Assembly (NCBI GenBank): GCA_964035545.1
Contig: OZ037767.1
Coordinates: forward strand, 7,678,207 to 7,742,206
Length of the DNA stretch: 64,000 bases
DNA from: Bugula neritina
Lineage: Eukaryota > Bryozoa > Gymnolaemata > Cheilostomatida > Bugulidae
Direction of reading: 5' to 3'
Shown here: positions 24,328 through 36,400 of the stretch, piece by piece
Layout of the letters: each line of letters begins with the position of its first letter
Numbering within the stretch: the first letter of the stretch is position 1
Position numbers and translations under genes: made by a program
The notes under the pieces: model-generated
The model's database searches: none
What the model was told of the DNA's origin: nothing
The model's input: only the letters and a program-made list of their open reading frames with translations

Positions 24328-25083
24328 CACAGGATAGTTAAGGGCATCCTCACTAAGAATATCATAAATTTCTCTCAAAATGTAGTTTGGGTTCTTGAAT
24401 AATATTGCTCTGCGGGTGGCATGCGTGTTGCCTACTTGTAATTGTTTAGCCTAAGATTAAACTACAACCAATAAGCAGCAACCTTCGTTAGGGCTGCGTT
24501 ATCTATCAACATTCCATTATTGGTGCTACATAAACAAAGTACAAAGCAAGCTATTCATTATAGCCTGCCAGCTAGCTAGCCTGTAATTATTATGTAGGCG
24601 CCAATATCTTCTCATCCCTACGTGCTCAGTGAAGCGTGAAGTGCTGCGCGCTGCTAGTTTCTTATGAGAAAATATGGCATTTTCAGTGTATAAATCACCA
24701 ATTTATGAGCAATCTAGCAGAGTTATTGAAAAAAGAAAAAAAAATACACTGGAGAAATATCTTAGGATTCCAGCAGTGCAATTTTTATTCAGATATCATG
24801 CTTTGCTGCTGAGATATTTTACTGGTACTGAAAAGTCAGCTTTTCAGGCAAAATTGGCCAAAATTTCGGCAGTTTTTTGTCTATAACTTCGCAAAAAAAT
24901 GAAAATTGAAATTTCCAAAAAACTTACACTGGAGAAAAAGAAGATCTACAACATAGTTTTTAAATTTTGACTCTAGCACAATTAGGTGAGATTTTATTTT
25001 ACTGGTACTGAATTCTTATATGATTACAATGCAAACCTCAGCAAGGCAGTTGCAGCTAAAAGGTTGCCTTTAACTATCCTGTG
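24328..25083 (+). mobile_element. 756-bp TIR element, copy 1, nested in element 2
   Basis: The ends are CACAGGATAGTTAAGGGCA and its inverted match (one mismatch in 19 bp). The flanking dinucleotide TA is repeated on both sides. The full length is exactly 756 bp, as in copy 2 at 53772-54527, which is inverted. The interior holds a short frame (24674-24886) that is shared with copy 2 but has no recognisable transposase motif, so I treat it as a non-autonomous element. Confidence 0.85.
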
Positions 25084-26447
25084 TACGCAAGCCTAATTGA
25101 AAGATACGCATTTGCATAGATCCGCAAAATCTCAATCAAGCAATTTAACGAAACCACGCTGTCATGCCAACATTGGAAGATGTTATGCCACAACTCAACG
25201 GTGCCAAGTTTTTCTCCTTGTGTGACGCCAAAGAAGGTTTCTATCAACTTCCTCTAGCTGAAGAATCTACAGTCTTGACAACTTTCTGGACTCCCATAGG
25301 GAAGTACAAGTACCCAAGGCTACCCTTTCCGAATTTCATCAGTGCCGGAAGAGTTCAGAGAAGGCGCACGGAAAATCTTGCTGGTCTTGATGGCATCACC
25401 ATAGTTGCAGATGACATCCTAATTTTTGGAAGGACAAGGAAAAAGCATGATAGAAACCTTGAAGCACTTTTCATACGTGCTCGACAGACACGACTGAGAC
25501 TGAACAAGGAAAAATCCCGCTTCCTTCATGACGAACTACCTTACATTGGACACATACTGACAACTAATGGACCTAAACCAGATCCTAACAAATTAAATGC
25601 CATTCTTAAGATGAAACCTCCCTCATCTCCACAAGGAGTAAAACGGTTCCTTGGTCACATCACGTACATGTCGAAATTTATTAGCAATCTAGCATCGGAA
25701 TCTGAACCATTACAACGTTTACTGACACAAGACAATGCTCGAGACTTTCACTAGACTGACGACCAAATAAATGCTTTTAATAGACTGAAGACCTTACTAA
25801 CCAACTCGGAAACTCTACAATACTTTGACTGCAACAAGCCAGTAACTATACAAACTGACGCTTCAAATGCTGGTGTGGGTGCAACACTCATGCAAGGAGG
25901 CAAGCCTGTAGCATATGCATCTCACAGTTTAACAAAATCGGAACAGAACTATGTACCTCTAGAGCTTGAGTGCCTTGCCATAGTGTTTGGCACTGAACGC
26001 TTTGACCAGTATATCTTTGGTCACCAAGCTATCACTATCCAAACTGACCACAAACCCCTTGTATCTATTTTCAGGAAATCCATTCATAAGGCATCTTGGA
26101 GGTTGCAGGCTATGCTTCTTCACTTACAAAGATACCCCAACATTAAGGTAACTTGGCAAAAGGGTGCTGAACAGATCACGGCTGACTTACTCTCAAGATA
26201 CTCATACTTTGACTCTCCCAACTATCAACAACTACCAGAACACATTTTTTACGTTGACTCTCAAAATAATGATGCGCCTGTTTGTGATGACTTAATTAAC
26301 AACATAAGGACTGCTACTGCACAGGACAATGAACTTATGACACTGACAAATCTTATTAACCTTTACGCGATCAATGGACCATATATGTCCCTGAAAGCGA
26401 CACTATCCACAGATCAATGGACCATATATGGTCTTTTAGGTAAATAA
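25084..26447 (+). pseudogene. Element 2 reverse transcriptase and RNase H
   Basis: Reverse transcriptase blocks are readable: 'MPTLEDVMPQLNGAKFFSL', 'DAKEGFYQLPL', the catalytic 'IVADDILIFG', 'RLNKEKSRF' and 'YIGHILT'. After a stop at 25752 the RNase H follows: 'QTDASNAGVGATL', 'YVPLELECLAIVFG', 'QTDHKPLVSIF' and 'TADLLSRYS'. Frameshifts and the stop make it inactive. The two-Asp RT centre and RNase H acidic residues are still present. Confidence 0.9.
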
Positions 26448-27060
26448 ACAATAGCGCTTACTTTAAACTTCCAGTTTTCAACCAAAAAGCCTAAAAGTTT
26501 TTGTAATTGATGTTGATAGGGCAGCTTAGTAATTTTGGGATAATTATAGCCATTAAATTTGATTAAATTAATAGCTACCAAGCCAGCTAGTTGCTTTTCA
26601 ATTTAATCCCTTAATTTCAAAATTGTCGGTAAGTTTTAACGCTACTTTCAAATGCATGAAACTGATGTCCAATTATAGAGAGCCAGTTTATTTTATTCAG
26701 ATTTTATTTAGAAGAACATCTAAATAAACAGAAATGTTAAAGTCACTATATTTTGAATCATATTATAAATTAATTTTATTATTTTAAATTTTCAATTTTA
26801 AAATGGCGGTTTTGAGAGGTCAAATTAAAATGACTGATTTTAGCTAGAATTGAGGTCTCCCGTCACTTTAAGAAGCTTTTTATAAAAGAAAATACTCTTA
26901 AAATTATAATACCCAGTTTATTTAAGGCCAAAATCAAGTGTAACTTTTTAAAAATGAAAATGAAAGTTATGCAAAATTTGTTAGCAAATTTCGCGATAAA
27001 CTCCAACGAGGCTTAAAATTACGTAACTTCAAAGTTGATCGCGAAAGGGTTAAACATGAC
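26448..27060. other. AT-rich insert in element 2 pol
   Basis: The RNase H/integrase linker is interrupted here by about 0.6 kb of AT-rich DNA with no coding sense. A 19-bp direct repeat, GATCAATGGACCATATATG, occurs at 26369-26387 and 26412-26430 just before it. Probably another nested insertion; its ends are not resolved. Confidence 0.5.
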
Positions 27061-27089
27061 TGGAACACTACTGACTGCACAACTCATGA

Positions 27090-28227
27090 CAAGTACAAAT
27101 TTACTTTCAGGACGAACTATCTATTGACAATGGCATTGTTTACAAAGGACTAAGAGCCATTATTCCAAAGGCACTCCAGAGAAAGTTTCTCCAACTACTA
27201 CACACTGGCCATAATAAAATTACCTCCACACAGTGTTTTGGCTTGGCATCACTAATGACATCAAAAACAATATTGCTAGCTGTCTACAATGTCAACTAGA
27301 TGCTCCTGGCAACAGAAAAAAACACTTTTACTCCACACAGTTCCCCAACAACCCTGACAAAAGTAGGAATTGACTTGTTTGAATACAATCACACTCATTA
27401 CATTACTATTGTTGATTATACGACTGACTACCTTGAATACGACCGACTGGACAACCAAACAGCAGAGACTGTAATCAACTCCATAAAGCGCTGTTTTGGA
27501 CGCCTGGGAATACCCAGACAGGTTCACACTGGCAACAGACCACAGTTTACTTCACACCAGTTTTCTACTTTTAGCCAATCATAGAATTTCACACACCACC
27601 AGCACTCCATATCATCTTCAGTCTAATGGGAAGGCAGAGTCTGCTGTGAAGATATATAGTCAAACGCATACTCCGCAGATGTGAAGAGCTTGAACTTGCG
27701 TTGCTGGGACATCTCAATACCACCAAAGAAGGTCTGACAGCCAGTCCAATTCAGCAACTTATTGGAAGGCCCACCAGGTCAGTACTACCACAAGGCAGGA
27801 CAGAAACAGAGGACAACCAAGGTTGGTGGGAGACGCGGGGCCGCAATGAAAAACTACAGCAGAGATGCAATGACGGTGCAAGAGATTTGGCAGTGTTGAA
27901 AGAAGGGCAACCAGTTTTTGTTTGAGACTGGAGTCAGCATCGGAGAAAATGGCAGGAGGCACAAATTAACAAACAATTGAGTAGCAGAGCCTATGCTGAC
28001 AGCCCAACAACAACCTCTTTCGGAGAAACCGGCAAGATATCAGACCGCTCGTCACGGAGCCAGCGAGTCCTGAGACACCAAAGGATCCTAAACAAAATGC
28101 TAGTAGCACCCAGGTTGACACCACCGAGAGCGCCAATCATAGCGACAACCTAGCGCGTCCAACCAAAAAACGAAAGCCCCCTAGTTGGATGGCAGACTAT
28201 GTGCCCTCTTGGAACATTCATACCTAA
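27090..28227 (+). pseudogene. Element 2 integrase
   Basis: The fragment opens with 'DELSIDNGIVYKGLRAIIP' and 'LLHTGH' (zinc-binding lead-in). The core follows ('VGIDLFEYNHTHYITIVDY') with the second catalytic block degraded to HTGNRPQF (family form D-N-G-P-Q-F), then 'STPYHLQSNGKAESAVK', which retains the Glu. The pol tail 'KKRKPPSWMADYVPSW' ends at TAA 28225-28227. Stops and shifts occur at 27297, 27582 and 27923. Confidence 0.87.
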
Positions 28228-28253
28228 CTAGCTTTTTTCTATTCTGTGGGAGA

Positions 28254-28486
28254 TGTTCGGTGTTTATGTAAACATTTATTTGTCATTTGTTATTTTATTA
28301 TTTTACTATTTTTGTGCATAATCTTAATAATCAACTGTCTCACTAATTGTAATAATTTTAGTATTATCTTGTATATATATTGTGGTAATAAATCACGGCT
28401 GCGGCCTCTTCCATTAATCAACTAACTTGAGCACATTCTCTCTTTTTCACGAAAGCTGAAATAATATCACAAAATAACATAAAACA
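28254..28486 (+). repeat. Element 2 3' LTR
   Basis: 233 bp, starting TGTTCGGTGTTTATGTAAAC and ending AACATAAAACA. It contains TATATATA near 28373 and AATAAA near 28388. The purine-rich GTGGGAGA directly precedes it. Confidence 0.9.
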
Positions 28487-28491
28487 CTTCA

Positions 28492-30157
28492 TAAAATCTG
28501 AAACAATCACAATTTATGGTCTGCTGTGAAATAAAGCTAGTTCAATTAATTGTATGCTAAGCCTTTGAATAATAAATTTTATGGTCCTGTTTCTTTTCAT
28601 ATTTCAATATCTCTAGCTTGGAGACCGAGAAACAATTTTAAAGAATTTACTTACTGAACATTTGGCTTATCAAAAATTATTTTTGATACACAAATTTTGT
28701 TTATTAAAATATTTTTCAATGTCACAATTGTTCAAGTAAATTATAAAGGTAAAACTTAAGTTGAAGTAAAATTACCAGAAAATCTTTTTTTTTATATATA
28801 CAAATATATTTCCCAATGTTTTTTTTGGGCACCTGAGATTTATTTTTTGTAGCAACAGAAGTTGTTTGTCCATAAAAAGCAACAGATGCAGCACCAGCCA
28901 GCTAACAAGAAATTGCATGCTCTTAACTTCAAGTAGAGAAGCTATATTTAATCCTCGATTTTTTACCATAAGGCAAAACTGTGTCTTTTCTCAAAAAGTT
29001 GCCCCAACTGGTGTATATAAGTGCCATTCTCACGAAACAATCCTTTACAGGCAAAAATAGTTTTTGTCTATTTAAAACTAGCAGAACAAAAGCTTTGGAG
29101 TGACATAAAGCAAAAACAATTGCATCTATATGTCTAACCCACCCAATTTTGTGTGTCAGCACCCCTGCCACACCTAAATCTGGTCACAAGCTTTTGACTA
29201 TTGGTTATTATTAGGCTGCATGCTGTTTGAAATTTGATGGTAGTCAAAGCCATTGCATAAAAAACATCTTCACTAATTAATAAAAAATTGCTTGCTAATA
29301 AATTCAACCACAGGTATGATGTTTTGCAAATTTATTTGAAATAGTAACAACTCATTACTAAATGAACCAAATCCACAAAAAATGCATTAGAATGCATACA
29401 GTGAAGCAATAGAAATGCTACAGTTAAAACTAAAAATATTGGCTAATATTTTAGCAGTTCACATCAGCTACAAATTTGACATATAACAATATTGTTTATT
29501 CTATCCATATACACTGCGCATGTAAACACTGCAAAGAAAATTTTGTTTTTGCAATTAGTTGTTGCAAATAAATAAAGTTTTTTGTCTCCAAACATTCTTT
29601 TCTTGTTACAGAGCTAAACTAGCTTTATTTCATGTGACATATAACATGTGAATAATAAAACAGAACGCACAACTCAGGAAATTATATTGTCTTACAAATA
29701 AAAAATGTTTTTTCCCAGTCTCTATAATACTGTGCATAGATTTCACTATATAAAAATTATTATTTTAGTGCACAACTACTCTGTATAAAAGATATATAGA
29801 ATTAAACTTATCATCATGATCAATAGTCACATTTCTCAAGAATCATAATAATTACTCAAAACCATAAATATTATAGCTTACCTTCCACTAATAGAGTTCA
29901 TGAAACTTATTATAGAGAGTAATAACAATTTTTTTTTTCTAAATATTTGAAGATATTTCAGAATTTTTAAAGTTTTTGTTATCAAATTTTCAAATATAAA
30001 AAATAGTAAAAGCAGTAAATTTTAGGAGTTGGAAATATTAAATAGTTCGCCACCATAAAGAAGGAATACTAGATAGTTTTGTGTTATGTAATACTTGGCA
30101 GTCAGATTGGTTAGATTTTAAAATTAAAAGTCAGCTAAGAATGAATATATTGAATAT
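28492..30157. other. 3' flank of gene B / A-B spacer
   Basis: AT-rich spacer that aligns with 62045-63712. Short frames shared with that spacer (near 28866-29171) have different breaks in the two copies and look non-coding. The segment next to the stop codon is probably 3' UTR. Confidence 0.5.
29624..29629 (-). promoter_or_regulatory. Candidate polyadenylation signal of gene B (AATAAA)
   Basis: AATAAA on the minus strand lies about 530 nt past the stop of gene B. The same hexamer in a conserved context lies at 63176-63181, about 530 nt past the stop of gene C. This is a candidate only. Confidence 0.35.
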
Positions 30158-30474
30158 TTAATTAGAAACTGCAGCATAAACATGGTCTGAAGCAGCTGGT
30201 TGATCTATTTGCAGAACTTCATAATTTACATGCTCTTCCTTTTCAAAAGTTGTATTCATGTAAGTGGGTTGGCAAGCAGTTGTAGCAGACATGATATTAG
30301 AAGGTACTTCATAGGCTGATCCAATATTTCTATCATTGGCAACAGGTGCACGGAGGCCTAAATCTTTCATTGAGGCAATTTTTTTTCTTTGCATAAGACT
30401 TATGCCACCAAATACAACTGCCACCATAAAGGTCAATAATAAGGCTGCTGATAATCCAATCACAATAAACGAGT
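30158..30474 (-). CDS. Gene B exon 22: transmembrane helix and tyrosine-rich tail
   Basis: Residues about 1192-1215 form one hydrophobic helix ([12 protein letters not shown]...VVFGGI) followed by a basic stop-transfer QRKK. The tail carries tyrosines at 1244 (YEVP), 1261 (YMNT), 1274 (YEVL in VNYEVL) and 1289 (YAAV). VNYEVL fits the ITIM consensus (I/V/L/S)xYxx(L/V/I); YMNT fits the Grb2-type YxN; YEVP fits a YxxP SH2 site. YEVL and YAAV are separated by 11 residues, as in a loose ITAM. The stop TAA is at 30158-30160. Phosphorylation and partners are inference. Confidence 0.9.
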
Positions 30475-33400
30475 CTAAAAGTAACAAGTTATAAAATAAT
30501 GAAAATACTAAATCTTGCTGATTAAACAACCTACTTATATATACTCTTTAATTAAAGAAGGATATTCGATGAGTTAAATGCAATGATGGCATTCAAAAAC
30601 AATGTATTTAAGACAACTACCTTTAGACTCATTGCTATATACCTATAGTAATCACCATGCAACCAGAATGTTACTATGCAATGTACTACAAAAAGACCCA
30701 TTTAGGACTATATCTTATATATACAAAAGCTGTCTTACTAGAGTCTTTACAGATCAGCGGCTCTCCTAACCATTCAGTCATCAACTCAGTATTCACCACA
30801 CAGTGTAGGTGATGGTCTCCTCCTTCTTGTTCTTTTCCTTTTTCACATTCATAGAGGATAAACTCCCCAATCTGTACTGGATCTCTTGCAGATGATTTAG
30901 TGCCAACTCCAGCTGGTGGGTTTGAGCATGTGGTAGGAGGAACTACAATCAATTGTAATATAACAGCTATGTTTGAACGGCAAAAATAGTAAAAAACACT
31001 ATTGGAATTTCAATATGTATGAAAATAACATGCTCTCTGGTTTAAACATATAGAATGGTAACTTTGTGCTATAATTTTTATTGAAAGGTTGCAGTAAAAC
31101 CCTCAGTTTTTGCATATTATTATTACTCTTTACATAAAATTAAATAGTTGTGAGTATAACCTATTAGTACCACACAATCAAAAATGCTAACCTTTAAAGC
31201 TGTGTCCTTCCCCAAGTAGTTTCACATACTCATCGTCAGAGCCCTGTAAACATAATTACATTAAAGTATATTATATAAAGCTAATACAGATTCTCTGACT
31301 ATAACTAACTTGTTAGGTGGACCAAAGAGAGAAGCAGCTTTTGATATAAAAGAGAGTGCAGCTGCTAAAGCAGACCAGTTTGCAAAAGTTTACGTGAGCC
31401 TCAGCTGTTTAAAGATACGCTTCCGGAAGATGCGTCCGGAAGAACGATTCGTATATCAGGCTACACCGTTTTTTCTCCTTAGTGTGACTATACAGGGGAT
31501 AGTTAAGGGCATCCTCACTAAGGATATCATAAACTTTTTTCAAAATGTAGTTTAAGTTCTTGAATAAAATTGCTCTGGAGGGGGGGGGCATGCATGTTGC
31601 CTACTTGCAATTGTTTAGCCTAAGATTAAACTGCAACCAATAATCAGCAACCTTCATTAACTTTCTAATGCCTAATTATTGTGATTGTTGCTAAAGCTTT
31701 AAGTGCAATGAAATTTTTATGAAATATCCATTCCGGAGTTATATTACTATTGTTACCATTTTCTCGTTTTGTAATAATACCGATACTTGAAATTTATTGT
31801 TCAAATTTCGGGTCTTCCTAAGTGCAAACCCCTCCCCCAATTTTCGGACAACAAAGGATATTTTGTGAGCGTGTACTTTGTTCTGTTTGTATAAAAGCAG
31901 GTGAGTTTCCAGTGTAGATTCAGTCTACCACTGGAGCTCGACTTGTGGGTAATTGAATGAAATCAGCCAGGGAACATATTTCCTTGTTATAGAAGAGACA
32001 AGAGAGAGAATTGAAATAGCGGTGTGTGCTGTATCTTTATTGTATCTTTGATCCTTCAAGTTCGAGCTACAGTCCTCAAGTGAATGAAGCTCAAAAATAG
32101 GTTTCCTTTTATACTAGCCAGACAAAGGAACTCTAGAACTTTCTACCGACAGTAGGCAAAAGCTTGGTAGGGTATGGTGACATTTGTCATGTCGATAACC
32201 GACAGACGAATGTCGGCATCCACTTGCCAAACTCAGTCCAGCTGTCGCTTCACATGAATCAGCAAAAATGAACCCAACCAAGTGTATGCCTATTGTAACT
32301 TGTAATAGACCATGTAAAACTCAGCCAATCAGCGAAGTGTACCAGGTCAATGTCTTATAATTGTAACTGATATAAAATTCTGCAAGTTCAATTGCAAAAT
32401 GCATGCTCCTAAAAGCTAGTTGTGCAACTTTTTTTTCATGCATTATTTAATTTCATATCTTAAATTGATGATTCTTGAAATGATTTTTTAAAATGTCTAA
32501 ATTAAGTGTTTATAAAATGCAATTAAAAATTGCATGTCTAGAAAAATGACCTGGTACAAGTTTGCAACTTAAGGCCAATTATTACATAACTGCCAGCTTA
32601 GTAGTTATTTGTTGTTGCAGCTTGAATGGGTTATTGTTTAGCATTGGAAGCTTGCAGTAAACATCTGTAAATTTAGTACGTGACTTTGATTGGCTGGTTT
32701 TTGAATGGCCCTTTAGTATATGCATCTGGATGGCTGGGTAGTGTAGACTCCGCCTACATCTAGCTAATGTACAGTAGCCAATCCACAGTAGTATTACAAA
32801 ATTTCTGTTTAACAAATGAAATATTCTGGTCATTTGCTTTGTACTTTACAATAGTAAATATTCTATTCAACTAGAAATTTATTGTATGTAAGCCATGGGA
32901 ACTACTAAGAGGTTAAATCAACCACCCATGCTGGTAATATTGTTGCTCGCAGTAATAGCAAGTCTACACCATATAAATATACACATAAGCTATTATGTGC
33001 AGCTTATGAATGCTGAAATGACCCCATTTCTTACCTTCAATTTGAAAAATTAGTATTACATATTCTGCCACTTCTGCACCAGGAACTTGTTTTCCTTTCA
33101 AATTTTGAAAATAGTAGTCAGTTTCTGCAGCACTCAACATCCACAATAAACAACGTAAGCTTTCAAATAAACTACAAATATATGAAATATTAGTGTGAAA
33201 ACAATGTAATTTATTCATTGCTATGATGAAAAATTACAAGAATATTATATAAAAGCTAGATATAGATTTCTATAAAATGGCACAGGTAAAAATAACACAT
33301 TTTTACTTCAAATTCTAGATTTCATCAGTCACCAATGGTCATGGCTGTAGATTACAAAGAGCATAGCAGACTATCATAATCATAATCATAAGGATGGTCA

Positions 33401-36400
33401 GCCCACTGAGCAAAATCCAACTCCAACCCTTCATTTGGGTTACCAACGCACTAAAGCATATAATGTAAGACGCACAAAAAAACAGTGGTTTTAATGAAAC
33501 ATGTGAAGGAATCGAACAGAAAACGTTTTCAACAGAGTCAGCTGATATAGAGCAACAGAACTCATTTGACAGCCATCCTCATAGTCAGACTTCATCAGAA
33601 GTAACTGAGTTACCAGAAACATCAATTACTCAGAAAAAAGATTTGCACATTCTATTGATAGACAAAAATCAAAATTTGGAATAAAAGGCTCAAAAAGTTC
33701 CACGTTTAAACAAAAAGCAACTATTGAAAAAGTAAAAGTTTTTAAAACTTTCACCACTACAGATGAGCGAACTAAATTCTATACTGGAATAACTACACGT
33801 TCTCTATACTATTTTTTAGCAAGGTAAAAATTATGATTTTCTTTTTGCAAAGATAGACTATGGTTTATTACAAATAAACAATGCAAGTCTCACTATGCTA
33901 AAATTTGTACATTGATTAAATTTGATGTGTAGTAAAACTGTCATTTTAATTATATTTGTTGCAGTGTGAGTGCATCATTCATACATTTTTTATTAAAGAT
34001 GTTGTTTTATGTAAGATATTCATAAATACCACAGAGGTAATCTGCATGCTTTGACTTATTTAGTTTAGGGTTTTATTTAAACAAGCAGCAGTCTTTTATT
34101 TGTGGACAAATCACTTTCTCCAGGAAAAGTAAATTGTTTTGACCTAAATTCTTCTTGGTTATTTTAAAGCTTATCAAAAATGGCCTCCTAATCTAATTTT
34201 TAGCTGAAACTAACTCAGTGTTTAAAACTAAAATGGTTTACACTTGTTATTAGTTTCACTCATTCACAAACATTATTAAATGCTATTTTAGAAATAATAT
34301 GGGTTTGAATTAGTTATAGTATAATTATAAAAGGAAGTAATAATTGTTTGTCAACAGTATTTGTTTAAACTCATGACACCATTCAAAGCATGTACTCAGA
34401 CAACTAGCTTATTATGTACTTTTACAGTATTACGTAACACATGTTGACACACATTACATTCTGTTTGAATGGTGATATATTGGGTCAAGCCTTCAGCTAC
34501 CAGTTCTTGAACTTTATAGTTGTTGCAAAATATAACTGAAGCTACTTGCCAGAGGGTAAAAACTGCTGAATGAATACAAACCAAACACAAAATTTATTTA
34601 GCCCGTACAATATAATTTGAATCATAATTTAATTTTTATTTTTTATTTACTATATTTAGATTTATATGTCCAAAGATGAAAGTTCTCACTCTCAGAAAAA
34701 AGTTAACAAGACAAGATGAAATTTTATTGGCTTTGATGAAGCTGCGTCAAGGTTTACAATTTCAAATGCTTGCTGGCCTTTTTCATATCTCTAGATTGCT
34801 AGCAAGCAAAACCTTCAAAGACACATTAGATATTTTAGCAAGAGAACTGAACAATCTAATAGTTTTTCTACCAAGAGAGAAGCTGAACATTCCTCTGAGC
34901 TTTCAAAGCCAATATGCTAACATTAGGTGCATTATAGACTGCACAGAAATATTCATTTGCAAGCCTCAATCAAAGCTGGCCTAATCTTCAACATGGAGTG
35001 AATATAAAAAGACCAACACCATCAACTATTTGGTTGCAATTACACCCAGGGGCACTATCTGCTTTATGTTACATGGAATGGGAGGTAGAGCCCAAGACAA
35101 GTGTGTAGTGAATGACTGGGTTCTTAGACTTTATAAACCCAGGTGATGTGGTTATGGCAGATAGAAGCTTTCTTATTGAAAAAGAACTTATAGGCGCTGG
35201 AGCCAAGTTGGCCATACCACCTGGGAAAAAAGGCCATTTGCAAGTGACTAAAATGCAGTTACTGCAAACAAAGTTGATTGCTAACCTTGGAATCCATGTC
35301 GGAAAGAGCAATCAAAAGAATAAAGGAGTTCAATATTTTAAATGGTTCTGAAGGTGTGAACTTGGTATTGGCACCTCTATTAGACAAGATTATGATAGTT
35401 TGCTGTGCTCTGTGTAATCTACAGCCACCATTGGTGACTGATGAAATCTAGAATTTGAAGTAAAAATGTGTTATTTTTACCAGTGCCATTTTACTAGAAA
35501 TCTATATCTAGCTTTAATATAATATTCTTGTAATTTTTCATCATAGCAATAAATAAATTACATTGTTTCCACACTAATATTTCATATATTTATAGTTTAT
35601 TTGAAAGCTTACGATGTTTATTGTGGATGCAGTTGACTGCTGCAGAAACTGACTACTGTTTTCAAAATTTAAAAGGAAAACAAGTTCCTGGTGCAGAAGT
35701 GGCAGAATATGTAATACTAATTTTTCAAATTGAAGGTAAGAAATGGGGTCATTTCAGCATTCATAAGCTGCACATAATAGCTTATGTGTATATTTATATG
35801 GTGTGGACTTGCTATTACTGCGAGCAACAATATTACCAGCATGGGTGGTTGATTTAACCTCTTAGTAGTTCCCATGGCTTACATACAATAAAATTCTAGT
35901 TGAATAGAATATTTACTATTGTAAAGTACAAAGCAAATGACCAGAATATTTCATTTGTTAAACAGAAATTTTGTAATGCTACTGTGGATTGGCTACTGTA
36001 CATTAGCTAGATGTAGGCGGAGTCTACACTACCCAGCCATCCAGTTGCATATACTAAAGGGCCATTCAAAAACCAGCCAATCAAAGTCATGTACCAAATT
36101 CACAGATGTTTACTGCAAGCTTCCAATGCTAAACAATAACTCATTCAAGCTGCAACAACAAATAACTACTAAGCTGGCAGTTATGTAATAATTGGCCTTA
36201 AGTTGCAAAAGTGTACCAGGTCATTTTTCTAGACATGCAATTTTTAATTGCATTTTATAAACACTTAATTTAGACATTTTAAAAAATCATTTCAAGAGTC
36301 AACAATTTAAGAAATGAAATTAAAAAATGCATGAAAAAAAAGTTGCAAAACTAGCTTTTAGAAGCATGCATTTTGCAATTGAACTTGCAGAATTTTATAT

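Larger units (their letters stand above)
22603..28486 (+). mobile_element. Ty3/gypsy LTR retrotransposon (element 2), both LTRs, defective
   Basis: 5' LTR 22603-22789, primer site, gag with two zinc knuckles, protease, RT, RNase H, integrase, purine tract GTGGGAGA and 3' LTR 28254-28486. It is flanked by the 5-bp duplication CTTCA (22598-22602 and 28487-28491). The coding region has many stops, an inserted 756-bp element at 24328-25083, an AT-rich insert at about 26440-27060, and a changed integrase catalytic motif. The pre-insertion site survives in the B/C spacer near 62035-62060. Confidence 0.93.

Noticed and set aside
28866-29171. Conserved frames shared with 62468-62767 as a small spacer gene
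   Set aside because: Similarity covers the whole spacer and both strands; frames are broken at different places in the two copies, so shared ancestry explains it.
32582-36188. Two near-identical 83-codon frames (32582-32833 minus, 35937-36188 plus) and a second mirrored pair (32964-33218, 35621-35857) as duplicated genes
   Set aside because: They lie at mirror positions in the two inverted arms of the transposon; no domain is visible.
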